DNA of 64,000 nt. Origin: a virus. Below, piece after piece: positions 26,230-34,940 of the stretch. The stretch is taken from positions 1-64,000 of IMG/VR virus record IMGVR_UViG_3300042554_001257. One strand, given 5' to 3'. A model generated the notes under the pieces. The model saw nothing but the letters and a program-made list of their open reading frames with translations. It ran no database searches and was not told the DNA's origin. Position numbers and translations under genes: made by a program. Every line of letters begins with the position of its first letter. Position 1 is the stretch's first letter.

Positions 26230-26571
26230 TTAGTTAAGTGTTTCTAAGATGCTTCCAATAAATTTAACATTAGTGGCACTATCAGAACTAATCTGGATAG
26301 AGTCACCTGTTTCAAGAATTAATTTACCAAATAAAAGATTTGTAGAATCATTTGCAGGTATTGGCAAATCTTTCACAATTTCAGTAGTCACTGCAATACC
26401 AGCAACTGATCTCTTATGTGAGAATGAAACAGTATGGGTCTGACTACCAATGTTCGCCGCCTGCGCCAGTAGAATAATTCCACTATATCCTACTGGTGCA
26501 GTATAAATTCCGACCGTATTGGTATTAACAACTCTTGTAACAGTCTGATATACGTTTAATGGTAATGGCAT
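26230..26571 (-). CDS. Small beta-rich structural-type protein (113 aa)
   Basis: 'NTVGIYTAPVGYSGIILLAQAANIGSQTHTVSFSHKR', 'VKDLPIPANDSTNLLFGKLILETGDSIQI' and 'FIGSILETLN'. Related in layout to 17297-17623. Lies 3 nt from the beta-helix fibre gene and is co-transcribed with it. Confidence 0.65.
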   Translation of the reverse strand: MPLPLNVYQTVTRVVNTNTVGIYTAPVGYSGIILLAQAANIGSQTHTVSFSHKRSVAGIAVTTEIVKDLPIPANDSTNLLFGKLILETGDSIQISSDSATNVKFIGSILETLN

Positions 26572-26574
26572 TTT

Positions 26575-28446
26575 TTATTCTCCTCCTAGTGCTAGAATAA
26601 ATGGAGTCATTGTGGCAAACAAACTCTTGGAATAGAATGTACCAGAAATAGTTCCTGTAACTTGGTTAATTTGGACACCATCACCGATTCGGAAGTTACC
26701 TGCCTGATCTGTGCTTGTATAAACAACGAGTCCTCCATTTCTAGCGTCTGTCTCATTTTCTTGAATCGGAACTCCACCTTGTGCAGGAAGAGCAGCGTTA
26801 ATATTAGTTCCAGAACCAATGTATTCAAATGAATGACCAGAAGCAAGAACACGACTTTGCTTAAAGAATGGAACTGTTGTACCAACACCAACAGCATAAG
26901 GAACGTTTTCATTCAATACAATGGTACAAATTCCAGCCGATATTGGTGTTGAACGAGTGATTGAATAATAAGTTGGAATTAGTTCTGCTGTCCCTGTTGC
27001 TATATTTATTCCCACATCTGGGGCGGAGAATGTGACTGTTGGAGTTGAAGTATATCCTCTACCATTGGATACCATCTCAACATTCGTTACTGAATTTCCA
27101 GTTAATTCTACAACTCCTGTTGCAGCAACTCCCCATTCATTTACAGTACTTGGATCAGCAATCGTAACTGTTGGTGGAGTGTTGTATCCACTTCCAGGAT
27201 TAGTAATATTAATTTCTTTGACTGTATAATATAAGTCTTCAAAATAAACAACCTGCCCATCAAATGGTCTTATTGTATTAATCTTAACTGTTCCACTTCC
27301 TTGATATGTGTGGGGAAGAGTTGATGCCCCAACATAAGCAGAAAAACTATTTGCGGCACCTACCGAATCCACACTAAAAACATATCCATAGTTGCCACTT
27401 GGATAAGTCACAATACCTGGACCAGAAGGGCAAGTAAATTGAAGTCCAGAAATTGTAACTCCCATCCCAACACTTAGGTTATGATTTGTGTTAGTCGTAA
27501 CTGTCAAGATACCAGTTACATTATCATAGGATGCGGTTTGAATTCCAAGCGTTGGTACGTTCAGATCAAGAACAAATGTATCAGAATTTTCTGCGGAAGC
27601 AGTACTCACAATTCCAGTATATTGAAGTGCGCTTACACCATCAGCAACAAGAGCATAGTTACCAAATGAAGCGTTTGAGTTTGTTAAGTCACAAGCACCA
27701 CCAGATCCACAGTAAACGGCAATGTCATCACAGATTGTAAATAGTGAAACCAACTGTGCATATCCACTGTTGGTGATTGAAACTCCAATACCACCCTGAT
27801 TATATTGGGTGAAGGAGTCGGTCACCATTGACTTGGTTGGACCAATAACATTTTTGCCATCAATTTTCATTCCAATACTATTTGGAATGAAGTTAGTGCA
27901 GTTACGAATATAGGGTGACTGATCAGAATATCTAATAGTATCTGGGTCAAACGCAAAAACTGCCTTACCAGGATTCAGTGTTCCTGTATAAGACATTTCA
28001 GTCACGTAATTACCTGGTGCTACGTGAAATAGATCTTGATTCGCATTCTGAGGAACAATAGAAACCTCTCTTAAACTATCCCCAACAACACTGACTTGGG
28101 GTCCAAGTTTAATTGGATTATCTTCTACGTAAGTTCCAGAAGCAACTTTAACAACTGCTCCTGGAATGGTTGATGCAATCGCTACTGCTGCCTTAATAGT
28201 GAGTTTTGCATCACCAAGTTTTAATCCAGTATTAGTATCCTTTCCGTCTTTTGTAACATAAAAGATATTAGTAACGCTTACACCCGAACCGACTCTGACG
28301 ACATCTGTTCCGATACCAGGACGAGATCTTATCGTAAAAAGATCTGCATCAAATGTGTTAAGAGCTAATTCGCCTAGTTGAAGATCTGTTACGGCAGGAA
28401 CCTTTCCTGGTACAGCAGATCGTTTAATTCTAAATGGAGTCGCCAT
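26575..28446 (-). CDS. Fibre protein with parallel beta-helix segment (623 aa)
   Basis: The opening 'ATPFRIKRSAVPGKVP' and 'LQLGELALNTFDADLF' is common to cyanophage fibre proteins. Residues ~85-130 show the pectate-lyase-like start 'VTKDGKDTNTGLKLGDAKLTIKAAV' and 'VKVASGTYVEDNPIKLGPQVSVVGD', followed by beta-helix-like turns. The middle has 'ITNPGSGYNTPPTVTIADPS' and a second 'MVSNGRGYTSTPTVTFSAPD' repeat. The C-terminus 'NFRIGDGVQINQVTGTISG' and 'SLFATMTPFILALGG' is also typical. It is likely a receptor-binding or tail-fibre component. Confidence 0.75.
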   Translation of the reverse strand: MATPFRIKRSAVPGKVPAVTDLQLGELALNTFDADLFTIRSRPGIGTDVVRVGSGVSVTNIFYVTKDGKDTNTGLKLGDAKLTIKAAVAIASTIPGAVVKVASGTYVEDNPIKLGPQVSVVGDSLREVSIVPQNANQDLFHVAPGNYVTEMSYTGTLNPGKAVFAFDPDTIRYSDQSPYIRNCTNFIPNSIGMKIDGKNVIGPTKSMVTDSFTQYNQGGIGVSITNSGYAQLVSLFTICDDIAVYCGSGGACDLTNSNASFGNYALVADGVSALQYTGIVSTASAENSDTFVLDLNVPTLGIQTASYDNVTGILTVTTNTNHNLSVGMGVTISGLQFTCPSGPGIVTYPSGNYGYVFSVDSVGAANSFSAYVGASTLPHTYQGSGTVKINTIRPFDGQVVYFEDLYYTVKEINITNPGSGYNTPPTVTIADPSTVNEWGVAATGVVELTGNSVTNVEMVSNGRGYTSTPTVTFSAPDVGINIATGTAELIPTYYSITRSTPISAGICTIVLNENVPYAVGVGTTVPFFKQSRVLASGHSFEYIGSGTNINAALPAQGGVPIQENETDARNGGLVVYTSTDQAGNFRIGDGVQINQVTGTISGTFYSKSLFATMTPFILALGGE

Positions 28447-28498
28447 CTATTCGCATTCGGTATTTACCAGAAGAAGCAGTATATACTGCCTTTTCATA

Positions 28499-28505
28499 TA
28501 TTTAT
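28499..28505 (-). promoter_or_regulatory. Late-type promoter element ATAAATA
   Basis: ATAAATA (context ATAAATATATG) 52 nt before ATG 28446. Confidence 0.4.
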
Positions 28506-28877
28506 TCAAGATGCGTTATTCCTTCTTGGACGATAAGCAAACAGGTTTGTCGGAGGATCTGGTTTCATCCATTCTTCTATTTTGTTAAATCTTTCTTCAC
28601 TATAAAAATATTGCTGAACATACCACAACTTCCAATGCTCATGCCCCTTTGACTGGTTACAATCATGGCAGCAGCAAACTACGTTTTTTGTAACGTCTGC
28701 CCCACCTTTTGATTGGGGAACAATGTGATCAATTGTGAGTCTCTCCTCTGACCCACAATAAGCACATTGATGTCCCCATTCTTCTTTTATGTTTTGCCTC
28801 CACATTCGTTTCGCCTCCCCAGAACTTGTTACGTGTAAGTTAAACAAGTATTCTTTTGGAGAATGTAGAGGTCCCAT
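28506..28877 (-). CDS. HNH endonuclease (123 aa)
   Basis: Classic HNH with zinc ribbon: 'CAYCGSEERLTIDHIVPQSKGG' region (CxxC, then DH at the catalytic site near residue 52) and 'NVVCCCHDCNQSKG' (N, CxxC, N). Probable nicking or homing-type nuclease. Sits between the fibre block and psbD, where such nucleases often mark mobile junctions. Confidence 0.85.
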   Translation of the reverse strand: MGPLHSPKEYLFNLHVTSSGEAKRMWRQNIKEEWGHQCAYCGSEERLTIDHIVPQSKGGADVTKNVVCCCHDCNQSKGHEHWKLWYVQQYFYSEERFNKIEEWMKPDPPTNLFAYRPRRNNAS

Positions 28878-28896
28878 AAGTTACTGCGACTTATGA

Positions 28897-29088
28897 TTAT
28901 TTATTTTGCTTCTTCTTACAAACACTCCTTGCCCAAGCACGACTTAAACTATTCACATAAGAACAAGATTTTCCAGATTCCCCACAGTATGGACATTTCT
29001 CATCTGGGGGATCTTTAAGATAACCCTCAGGTGTGTACATCTTTTTCTTTTTAAGATTCTCAGTTTGTTTATGCTTTCTGTGATTCAT
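28897..29088 (-). CDS. Small zinc-finger-like protein (63 aa)
   Basis: Lys-rich start, 'YTPEGYLKDPPDEKCPYCGESGKSCSYVNSLSRAW' with CxxCG and two further Cys (48 and 58 region), so a single zinc site is likely. Starts in an ATGA-type overlap with the upstream gene. Function unknown. Confidence 0.6.
   Translation of the reverse strand: MNHRKHKQTENLKKKKMYTPEGYLKDPPDEKCPYCGESGKSCSYVNSLSRAWARSVCKKKQNK
28898..28904 (-). promoter_or_regulatory. Late-type promoter element ATAAATA
   Basis: ATAAATA 20 nt before the HNH ATG at 28877, in the end of the zinc-finger gene. Confidence 0.45.
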
Positions 29089-29390
29089 ACAACCACAGGT
29101 TCTCCTTGACCTTGTGGAAGTTGAATTAGACCGACATCTTCTAGTTGTTCACGACGAGGAGCACAGCCATTTTCTTTTACATTTGAAGCAACAACATTTG
29201 AAGTTGGAAGTGCTTTTGGAATCTCAATGTCTACAACAGGACCCATTAGAAACTTATTTCTTGTAATCGTTCTATTCTGTGGATCAAAAGCAACCATTGC
29301 CAGTGCATCAATTTCGTCACCACAATCAACAATCTTCCTTCCAGTCTTGGTCTCAATGACTGAAAAATATTCTTCGTTATACTTTTTCAT
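29085..29390 (-). CDS. Conserved small protein, unknown (101 aa)
   Basis: I chose ATG 29388-29390 (MKKYNEEYFSVIETKTGRKI); ATG 29411 is also in frame (adds 7 Lys/Arg-rich residues). Middle 'EIDALAMVAFDPQNRTITRN', C-terminus ends in 'GEPVVV'. No recognised motif. Overlaps the 40-aa upstream ORF by 14 nt. Confidence 0.6.
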   Translation of the reverse strand: MKKYNEEYFSVIETKTGRKIVDCGDEIDALAMVAFDPQNRTITRNKFLMGPVVDIEIPKALPTSNVVASNVKENGCAPRREQLEDVGLIQLPQGQGEPVVV

Positions 29391-29499
29391 TTTCTGATTT
29401 CTTTTTTTCATTATAAGACGGTTCTGGTTTTCTGTAAAGACCTGGCCAAGTATCACGAATGATCTCTGCAAGTTTGTATGGAGTTTCAGAAGTAATCAT
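29377..29499 (-). CDS. Small ORF (40 aa)
   Basis: Starts at ATG 29497-29499, overlapping the stop of the 26-aa peptide (ATGA). Product 'MITSETPYKLAEIIRDTWPG' then a basic, Glu/Lys-rich tail. A longer in-frame extension would run back through the psbD terminator, so I reject it. Function unknown. Confidence 0.55.
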   Translation of the reverse strand: MITSETPYKLAEIIRDTWPGLYRKPEPSYNEKKKSENEKV

Positions 29500-29576
29500 A
29501 AATCTTGTGCAATAGACAATATAAACATAAGGATTCCGAACAGTTGGAATACAAGGAGGATGTAAAGAAAGTCCAT
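29496..29576 (-). CDS. Single-span membrane mini-protein (26 aa) downstream of psbD
   Basis: ATG 29574-29576 to TGA 29496-29498. The peptide starts MDFLYILLVFQL and ends FILSIAQDL: one continuous ~22-residue hydrophobic helix with short polar ends, the size of small photosystem or cytochrome b6f subunits. It lies directly after the psbD terminator, and its stop overlaps the next start. A strong GGAGG ribosome site is not visible. The sequence does not clearly match any known Psb/Pet subunit. Confidence 0.5.
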   Translation of the reverse strand: MDFLYILLVFQLFGILMFILSIAQDL

Positions 29577-29602
29577 AAAAAAGGAGTTCTTGTGGAACTC
29601 CC
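29577..29602 (-). terminator. Terminator of psbD
   Basis: Minus strand GGAGTTC-CACAA-GAACTCC followed by six T: perfect 7-bp stem, 9 nt after the psbD stop. Confidence 0.85.
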
Positions 29603-29603
29603 T

Positions 29604-29610
29604 TATTTAT
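29604..29610 (-). promoter_or_regulatory. Late-type promoter element ATAAATA
   Basis: ATAAATA 27 nt before ATG 29576; the psbD terminator lies between motif and start, so its use is uncertain. Confidence 0.3.
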
Positions 29611-29611
29611 T

Positions 29612-30673
29612 TTAGAGTGCGTTGCCCCTAGGGAGAACTTCCTCTGGAAATACAAATTGTTCATGAGGTTGATCTACTGGAGCCATCCAAGCACGAAGAC
29701 CTTCATTCAGAAGAATGTTCTTTGTATAGAAGGTTTCAAACTCAGGATCCTCAGCGGCACGAATCTCCTGACTTACAAAGTCGTAAGCACGAAGATTAAG
29801 GGCAAGACCAATGATACCAATGCTGGAAGTCCAAAGACCCATGACAGGAACAAATAGCATGAAGAAATGCAACCAACGCTTGTTACTAAAAGCAATACCA
29901 AATATCTGTGACCAGAATCGGTTTGCAGTAACCATTGAATACGTTTCTTCTTCCTGTGTAGGTTCAAATGCTTTAAAAGTGTTCGCTTGTTCACTATCTT
30001 CAAATAGAGTGTTTTCTACTGTTGCACCGTGAATCGCACAGAGCAGTGCTCCTCCCAGTATACCAGCAACTCCCATCATATGAAAGGGGTTAAGAGTCCA
30101 GTTGTGGAAACCTTGTAGGAACAGCAGGAAGCGGAAGATAGCAGCAACTCCAAATGAAGGTGCAAAGAACCAACTGGATTGTCCCAGTGGATACATTAGG
30201 AACACAGAAACGAATACTGCGATAGGACCAGAAAATGCGATTGCATTATAAGGACGGATGCCGACCAGACGAGCAATCTCAAACTGGCGAAGCATAAATC
30301 CAATCAAAGCGAAAGATCCATGGAGCGCCACAAAAGGCCAGAGTCCCCCAAGTTGGCACCACCTGACGAAATCTCCCTGAGACTCAGGACCCCAAAGTAG
30401 AAGAAGAGAATGACCCATAGCATCTGCAGGCGTCGAAACAGCTGCTGTGAGAAAATTAGCCCCTTCAAGGTAACTAGACGCCAACCCGTGAGTGTACCAG
30501 CTTGTAACAAACGTTGTACCAGTAAGCCAGCCACCAAGGGCCAAATAAGCAGTGGGAAAAAGAAGTAATCCAGACCAACCCACAAATACAAAGCGATCTC
30601 GTTTAAGCCAGTCATCCAAGACATCAAACCATCCTCGTTGGTTAATTGGTTGTGAAAGTGTTGAAGAAGTCAT
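29612..30673 (-). CDS. psbD: Photosystem II D2 protein
   Basis: Full-length D2 (353 aa, the usual size). Recognisable regions are '[21 protein letters not shown]', '[21 protein letters not shown]', the '[24 protein letters not shown]' helix with the chlorophyll/iron His residues, and '[16 protein letters not shown]'. D2 pairs with D1 to form the PSII reaction centre in the host thylakoid. Phage copies help maintain electron flow during infection. Good ribosome site AGGAGG just before ATG; own promoter at 30699-30727. Confidence 0.98.
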   Translation of the reverse strand: MTSSTLSQPINQRGWFDVLDDWLKRDRFVFVGWSGLLLFPTAYLALGGWLTGTTFVTSWYTHGLASSYLEGANFLTAAVSTPADAMGHSLLLLWGPESQGDFVRWCQLGGLWPFVALHGSFALIGFMLRQFEIARLVGIRPYNAIAFSGPIAVFVSVFLMYPLGQSSWFFAPSFGVAAIFRFLLFLQGFHNWTLNPFHMMGVAGILGGALLCAIHGATVENTLFEDSEQANTFKAFEPTQEEETYSMVTANRFWSQIFGIAFSNKRWLHFFMLFVPVMGLWTSSIGIIGLALNLRAYDFVSQEIRAAEDPEFETFYTKNILLNEGLRAWMAPVDQPHEQFVFPEEVLPRGNAL

Positions 30674-30698
30674 AACCTCCTATGTATTTCTCATATTT

Positions 30699-30727
30699 AG
30701 TTTACAATACTTTACAATCGAAGTCAA
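30699..30727 (-). promoter_or_regulatory. Sigma-70-type promoter of psbD
   Basis: Minus strand -35 TTGACT (30722-30727), 17-nt spacer, -10 TAAACT (30699-30704), 25 nt before ATG 30673. The -10 is followed by CTAAATA, a possible late-type variant. Confidence 0.65.
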
Positions 30728-30736
30728 TGAGTGATT

Positions 30737-31525
30737 CTACTTAAAGAAATTATCAAGTGGCGCAAAAGAAGAAATTCTATTTTCTGCCATATCAATATAC
30801 TCTTGATGTATTTCAATTCCAAGATATTGACGTTTGAGATCTACACAAGAAATAGCAGTTGTTCCACTTCCCATGAAAGGATCCAAAACTACATCACCAA
30901 CATAAGAATAATACTTGATAATCTTATCACTTAGTTCTTTTGGATATGGTGCAAGATGTTTCGATGCAGTCTCTGGATTTATTTTCCACACATTTGATCG
31001 TTCATATTCTTCTTTAACTAAGGACTGTTCCAAAATATCTCCCTCATAAGATCTCACAACTTTATCAATCAAAAAGTTTGCTGGTTTCTGAAAGATAAAG
31101 ATAGTTTCACTTACAATATTTGGTTTGTAAGCAACTGGTTTACGATGTTGATAGAAACCACCATTACGATTAATAGCAGCGCCTTCGGGTTTTACCCAAA
31201 CAATATCATCAATGTACTTCCATCCCATATTCTCCATTAAAGAAAAGAAATGAAATGGAATAGCGAGTCTTTTACTCTCATGTGCTCTCGATTCTCTTGC
31301 TTCAATAACAGGAGAAAGATTTACCGCACACATTCTTCCTGGTTTGGTAACTCTTAGAACCTCAACAAATACATTATCAAGAAATTGCAAATACTCTTCA
31401 TAAGTTGGCCAAATAGAATATTCACGAGCATTATAATAAGGAGGAGAAGTGCAGGTTAAATGCACACTCTCACTCTCAATATCTTTTAAAACCTCAGAAC
31501 AATCTCCTAGAAAAATTTTATTCAT
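30737..31525 (-). CDS. DNA methyltransferase, beta-class amino-methyltransferase (262 aa)
   Basis: Motif IV 'LTCTSPPYYNAREYS' lies at about residue 30. The SAM-binding 'VVLDPFMGSGTTAISCVDL' is near residue 215, followed by 'RQYLGIEIHQEYIDMAENR'. The order (catalytic motif first, FxGxG last) and the SPPY form suggest N4-cytosine or N6-adenine methylation of the beta class. It may protect phage DNA or regulate late genes. Start overlaps the HNH stop (ATGA). Confidence 0.9.
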   Translation of the reverse strand: MNKIFLGDCSEVLKDIESESVHLTCTSPPYYNAREYSIWPTYEEYLQFLDNVFVEVLRVTKPGRMCAVNLSPVIEARESRAHESKRLAIPFHFFSLMENMGWKYIDDIVWVKPEGAAINRNGGFYQHRKPVAYKPNIVSETIFIFQKPANFLIDKVVRSYEGDILEQSLVKEEYERSNVWKINPETASKHLAPYPKELSDKIIKYYSYVGDVVLDPFMGSGTTAISCVDLKRQYLGIEIHQEYIDMAENRISSFAPLDNFFK

Positions 31526-31953
31526 CCGATATTACGAGCAGAAGATTTATTAGAGTTGCAGTCACCATTTTCAATTGACTTTTTACCATGACATAACTTA
31601 CAAAAAGTCTTCACGTTACCTGGAATATTATTATAATGGTTTCCATCAAGATGGTCAAGGTCAAGAGAATTTTGAAATCCAATCCATCCGTCACGGGGAA
31701 CTGGACACTTGAACCCAAGTTGACTATCAAAATTTTCACAAAAAGTTTTTTTGTGAATGGTTACACCAGGAATTGTTTTTCCTTTCTTACGAGCATTTGT
31801 GCATCGTGAACATTCTGATTTAAAGGACCAATATTTCCACTCACGAACTAAAACTTTTTTATCACACCCATCATTTACACAAATTGGATGTTGATTTCCC
31901 TCAGAAAGAAACTTTGCTTCCATTTGTTTAGAAAGTTCAGAGCGGGGTGCCAT
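31522..31953 (-). CDS. HNH endonuclease downstream of psbA (143 aa)
   Basis: Start set at ATG 31951-31953 (MAPRSELSKQMEAKF), because the longer frame runs into the psbA terminator. Cys pairs 'CVNDGC' and 'CSRC' precede 'SLDLDHLDGNHYNNIPGNVKTFCKLCHGKK', an HNH core with DH and CxxC. Free-standing HNH nucleases next to psbA are known in cyanophages (F-CphI of S-PM2 is the studied case), so a homing role is plausible. psbA here is uninterrupted. Confidence 0.8.
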   Translation of the reverse strand: MAPRSELSKQMEAKFLSEGNQHPICVNDGCDKKVLVREWKYWSFKSECSRCTNARKKGKTIPGVTIHKKTFCENFDSQLGFKCPVPRDGWIGFQNSLDLDHLDGNHYNNIPGNVKTFCKLCHGKKSIENGDCNSNKSSARNIG

Positions 31954-31984
31954 TTGATTTGTTTGAACTGAAGTTATTATAATA

Positions 31985-32010
31985 CAAAAAAAGACCCCTT
32001 GCGGGGTCCT
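31985..32010 (-). terminator. Terminator of psbA
   Basis: Minus strand GGACCCC-GCAA-GGGGTCT plus seven T, beginning 24 nt after the psbA stop. Confidence 0.9.
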
Positions 32011-32033
32011 TGTGACAGTTATTAAATTGTCTA

Positions 32034-33116
32034 TCAACCGATGGTTGGAGCAGTCAAGGCAATAGGTGTATTCTCAACAGCAGCCAAATCCAGAGGGAAG
32101 TTGTGTGCGTTCCTCTCGTGCATTACTTCCATCCCAAGACCAGCACGGTTCAGAACATCTGCCCAAGTATTGAGCACACGACCCTGAGAGTCAATGATGG
32201 ACTGGTTGAAATTGAATCCGTTGAGGTTGAATGCCATCGTGGAAACACCAAGAGCGGTGAACCAGATGCCTACGACAGGCCAAGCAGCGAGGAAGAAGTG
32301 CAGCGAACGGGAGTTATTGAAGGAAGCATATTGGAAGATAAGGCGACCAAAATAACCGTGGGCAGCAACGATGTTATAAGTCTCTTCTTCTTGACCGAAC
32401 TTGTAACCATAGTTCTGTGACTCTTGCTCAGTGGTTTCACGAACCAGTGAGGAAGTAACCAGAGAACCGTGCATAGCACTGAACAGAGAACCACCGAAGA
32501 CACCAGCAACTCCAAGCATATGGAAGGGGTGCATCAGGATGTTGTGCTCAGCCTGGAACACCAGCATGTAGTTGAAAGTACCAGAAATACCAAGAGGCAT
32601 TGCATCAGAGAAAGAACCTTGACCGAAAGGATAGACCAGGAATACTGCGGATGCAGCAGCAACAGGTGCAGAGTATGCAACACAGATCCAAGGACGCATA
32701 CCAAGACGGTAAGAAAGTTCCCACTCACGACCCATATAGGCGTAGATACCAATCAGGAAGTGGAACACAACCAGTTGGAAAGGTCCACCGTTGTAAAGCC
32801 ACTCATCTAGGGAAGCAGCTTCCCAGATAGGATAAAAGTGCAGTCCAATAGCATTGGACGAAGGAATCACAGCACCAGAGATGATGTTGTTTCCGTACAT
32901 GAGTGAACCAGCAACGGGTTCACGGATACCGTCGATGTCCACTGGGGGAGCACCGATAAATGCGATGATGAAACACGTTGTTGCGGCAAGCAAGCAAGGG
33001 ATCATCAGGACTCCAAACCAACCGACATAAAGACGATTATCGGTTGAAGTAACCCAGTTGCAGAACTGTTCCCAAGTATTCGATTGTTGTTGACGTGAAG
33101 CAATTGAAGCAGTCAT
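32034..33116 (-). CDS. psbA: Photosystem II D1 protein
   Basis: Complete D1 of 360 aa with no intron. Visible landmarks: '[18 protein letters not shown]' (a Glu at the position numbered 130 in host D1), '[20 protein letters not shown]' (the TyrZ/P680 helix region), '[20 protein letters not shown]', the DE-loop '[20 protein letters not shown]', and '[10 protein letters not shown]' followed by a ~15-residue C-terminal extension that is normally cleaved. Glu130 is characteristic of the high-light form (D1:2). Replaces photodamaged host D1 during infection. Confidence 0.99.
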   Translation of the reverse strand: MTASIASRQQQSNTWEQFCNWVTSTDNRLYVGWFGVLMIPCLLAATTCFIIAFIGAPPVDIDGIREPVAGSLMYGNNIISGAVIPSSNAIGLHFYPIWEAASLDEWLYNGGPFQLVVFHFLIGIYAYMGREWELSYRLGMRPWICVAYSAPVAAASAVFLVYPFGQGSFSDAMPLGISGTFNYMLVFQAEHNILMHPFHMLGVAGVFGGSLFSAMHGSLVTSSLVRETTEQESQNYGYKFGQEEETYNIVAAHGYFGRLIFQYASFNNSRSLHFFLAAWPVVGIWFTALGVSTMAFNLNGFNFNQSIIDSQGRVLNTWADVLNRAGLGMEVMHERNAHNFPLDLAAVENTPIALTAPTIG

Positions 33117-33166
33117 TTTTTTAAAAGAGTAGTAAGACCATCAGGGAAATGGTGGTGATACTATTC

Positions 33167-33187
33167 CCCAGTCACCCTCAGACTGGG
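33167..33187 (-). promoter_or_regulatory. Hairpin in the psbA 5' leader
   Basis: CCCAGTC-TGAGGGT-GACTGGG, a perfect 7-bp stem in the ~160-nt leader, 50 nt before the start codon. No clear Shine-Dalgarno sequence precedes psbA, so leader structure may control translation. A second pairing (CACCC/GGGTG) lies around 33206-33231. Confidence 0.45.
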
Positions 33188-33278
33188 TATGAGAGACGTA
33201 ATTTATACACCCATAGGTCTCGGTTAACGGGTGTTCGCAATGTTAAGAATTGTTAGAGATCCGTAACATTTGTTTACC

Positions 33279-33312
33279 TATTTATCATAGCACCGTCTGC
33301 TTCTGGTGTCAA
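33279..33312 (-). promoter_or_regulatory. psbA promoter: sigma-70 with overlapping late element
   Basis: Minus strand -35 TTGACA (33307-33312), 17 nt, -10 TATGAT (33284-33289). The -10 runs straight into ATAAATA (33279-33285), reading TATGATAAATA. The stop codon of the upstream gene lies within the -35 box. Confidence 0.8.
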
Positions 33313-33737
33313 GGGTTCATTCCAGTTTTTTTTAACTCTTTATTAAGTTGATTTAATTTTTCATCAATAAGTGATTTTTTTCTCTCTGGTTTTTTAAACA
33401 ACTTTTTCACTAGATTTTTTCTTTTCGCATACTTCTTCTTTTCTATTTCAGCATTTTCATTTACAAAATCTTTTGATACTAGTTGTTTATAACTCAACAC
33501 ACCTGCTGGACTCTTAAAAGTTTTTGGATCAGTAAGTTCAATATTCTTTTTAATTGATTTTTGAAGACGTTTAAACAGTTTTATATTCTCCGGAAAATGA
33601 GTGTCAATATATTCTTTTGATAATTCTAATCGATGGTTAAGTAATACATTTCTATCAAATTCAAATAGTTCCTCTATATCTTCTAATGTTATATTTTCTA
33701 ATGTAATTACTTTACCCCTATGAATTATTTTCTCCAT
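33309..33737 (-). CDS. Unknown protein, lysine-rich (142 aa)
   Basis: Starts on a TAATG overlap with the gene upstream. N-terminal 'GKVITLENITLEDIEELFEF', then charged helices; the C-terminal third ('AKRKNLVKKLFKKPERKKS') is strongly basic, compatible with nucleic-acid or scaffold binding. It is AT-rich compared with psbA. I do not recognise the family. Confidence 0.6.
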   Translation of the reverse strand: MEKIIHRGKVITLENITLEDIEELFEFDRNVLLNHRLELSKEYIDTHFPENIKLFKRLQKSIKKNIELTDPKTFKSPAGVLSYKQLVSKDFVNENAEIEKKKYAKRKNLVKKLFKKPERKKSLIDEKLNQLNKELKKTGMNP

Positions 33738-34744
33738 TATACTCCTCCCAATAAACTTGGTATAAGATTATTCAATATTTTCTGATTTTTTTCTCCGGGT
33801 AAACCTTGATACAATTGCTTTATTGCATTATCTCTGGTAGATCCAGGTGGACTTTTTCTAACAATATCTATGAGTGCTTCAGTTTGAAGTGGAGTTAAAC
33901 CAGCAATATATCCGTAAGGTTGTGCTGGTCCTGGATAATAATTTGGATCACCAAGATTATACCTATCTAAAACAATCGGTTTAGGAGGTATGGCAGGAAC
34001 CTCCGGAACTTCAGGAGATCCTGGATCAGTCATAAAACGATTTGGTAAAGCAACACCACTTGCATCTGTTGGAATGTATAATGTATATGAGTACAAAGCA
34101 TAGTCTGCTTTCGGAGTTGTAAAAGCAGTCAAATTAGAAGGATAATATTGTGATGCTCCCTTACAATCACCAAAAAGACAATCTAATGAACCCCAAAGAT
34201 AAATTACTTTTTGCGTGTAATGTTCAAAGATAGTTCCTGGTTTACCAAGATCATAATAAGCTTGTTGATAAGCACGTCCTAAATCAGTTGAAGCATTTGC
34301 ATAAACACCAACAGAAGCAACAGAAGTAAATCCACCAGAACTCAAATATCCCACATAATATGTGGATAACCACCCATCACGCACTCCAAATGCAAGTGGT
34401 GTTACTCCATTAGGATATGTCCCATCTATTTGTCTTATTGCTGCTACTTGTTCTCCATTATAAGTAGTGTATAAGTTGGAAGGTATATTGACTGGAGCAT
34501 TTGGATTACTTCCATCTCCCTGATTTCCCCATACAAAATCATTTGTATTAGAAAGTCCTCCAGTTACATTTTCATAAGTTGGCGGAACTGCAGGAATTCC
34601 TGGAACTGCTGGAACACCACTGTCAAGACCAGTTGTAAAATAAAAACCAGAAGAAGTCATTCTCTCATTCAGAAGACTAATCTTGTGATCTATTTCTTCC
34701 GATTTGAGATGATTTAATATTTTGGTATATTTATTTTTTCCCAC
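33737..34744 (-). CDS. Unknown structural-type protein (335 aa)
   Basis: N-terminal coiled-coil-like 'LKSEEIDHKISLLNERM', then 'GVPAVPGIPAVPPTYENV', a beta-rich central part with 'YYVGYLSSGGFTSVASVGVYANAS', two Cys in 'LDCLFGDCKG', another proline repeat 'GSPEVPEVPAIPPKPI' and a helical end ('QKILNNLIPSLLGGV'). Such proteins with an N-terminal helix and Pro-linked beta domain are typical virion components; function unknown. Confidence 0.6.
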   Translation of the reverse strand: MGKNKYTKILNHLKSEEIDHKISLLNERMTSSGFYFTTGLDSGVPAVPGIPAVPPTYENVTGGLSNTNDFVWGNQGDGSNPNAPVNIPSNLYTTYNGEQVAAIRQIDGTYPNGVTPLAFGVRDGWLSTYYVGYLSSGGFTSVASVGVYANASTDLGRAYQQAYYDLGKPGTIFEHYTQKVIYLWGSLDCLFGDCKGASQYYPSNLTAFTTPKADYALYSYTLYIPTDASGVALPNRFMTDPGSPEVPEVPAIPPKPIVLDRYNLGDPNYYPGPAQPYGYIAGLTPLQTEALIDIVRKSPPGSTRDNAIKQLYQGLPGEKNQKILNNLIPSLLGGV

Positions 34745-34765
34745 TACAAAAATTCAGGTTTAAAA

Positions 34766-34772
34766 TATTTAT
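34766..34772 (-). promoter_or_regulatory. Late-type promoter element ATAAATA
   Basis: ATAAATA 21 nt before ATG 34744, at the stop of the 54-aa gene. Confidence 0.5.
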
Positions 34773-34936
34773 TATACCCTATATTCTTCTATCTTATCCA
34801 ATACCTTATTCAGATAATGATGTGCCAACCACTTTGGGTCATATCCAGACTTATTCATCCACTCTTTATCCAAGTCTGCTTTTAATTTAATAACTTCACA
34901 CTTGATAATATCCTTAGTCAATTGTCCTCTTGGCAT
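34772..34936 (-). CDS. Small conserved-type protein (54 aa)
   Basis: Frame from ATG 34934-34936 to TAA 34772-34774. Starts MPRGQLTKDIIKCEVIKLKA and contains 'NKSGYDPKWLAHHYLNKVLDKIEEY'. Highly helical and charged; resembles small hypothetical proteins that recur near auxiliary genes in cyanomyoviruses. Function unknown. Confidence 0.65.
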   Translation of the reverse strand: MPRGQLTKDIIKCEVIKLKADLDKEWMNKSGYDPKWLAHHYLNKVLDKIEEYRV

Positions 34937-34940
34937 ATAC

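Noticed and set aside
29500-29664. Long N-terminal extension of the 40-aa ORF into psbD
   Set aside because: It crosses the psbD terminator; overlap start at ATG 29499 is better.
31954-32037. N-terminal extension of the HNH nuclease into the psbA stop
   Set aside because: It would require translating through the psbA terminator; the ATG at 31953 gives a clean start.
32034-33116. Intron or insertion in psbA
   Set aside because: The frame is continuous for 360 codons with all D1 landmarks.
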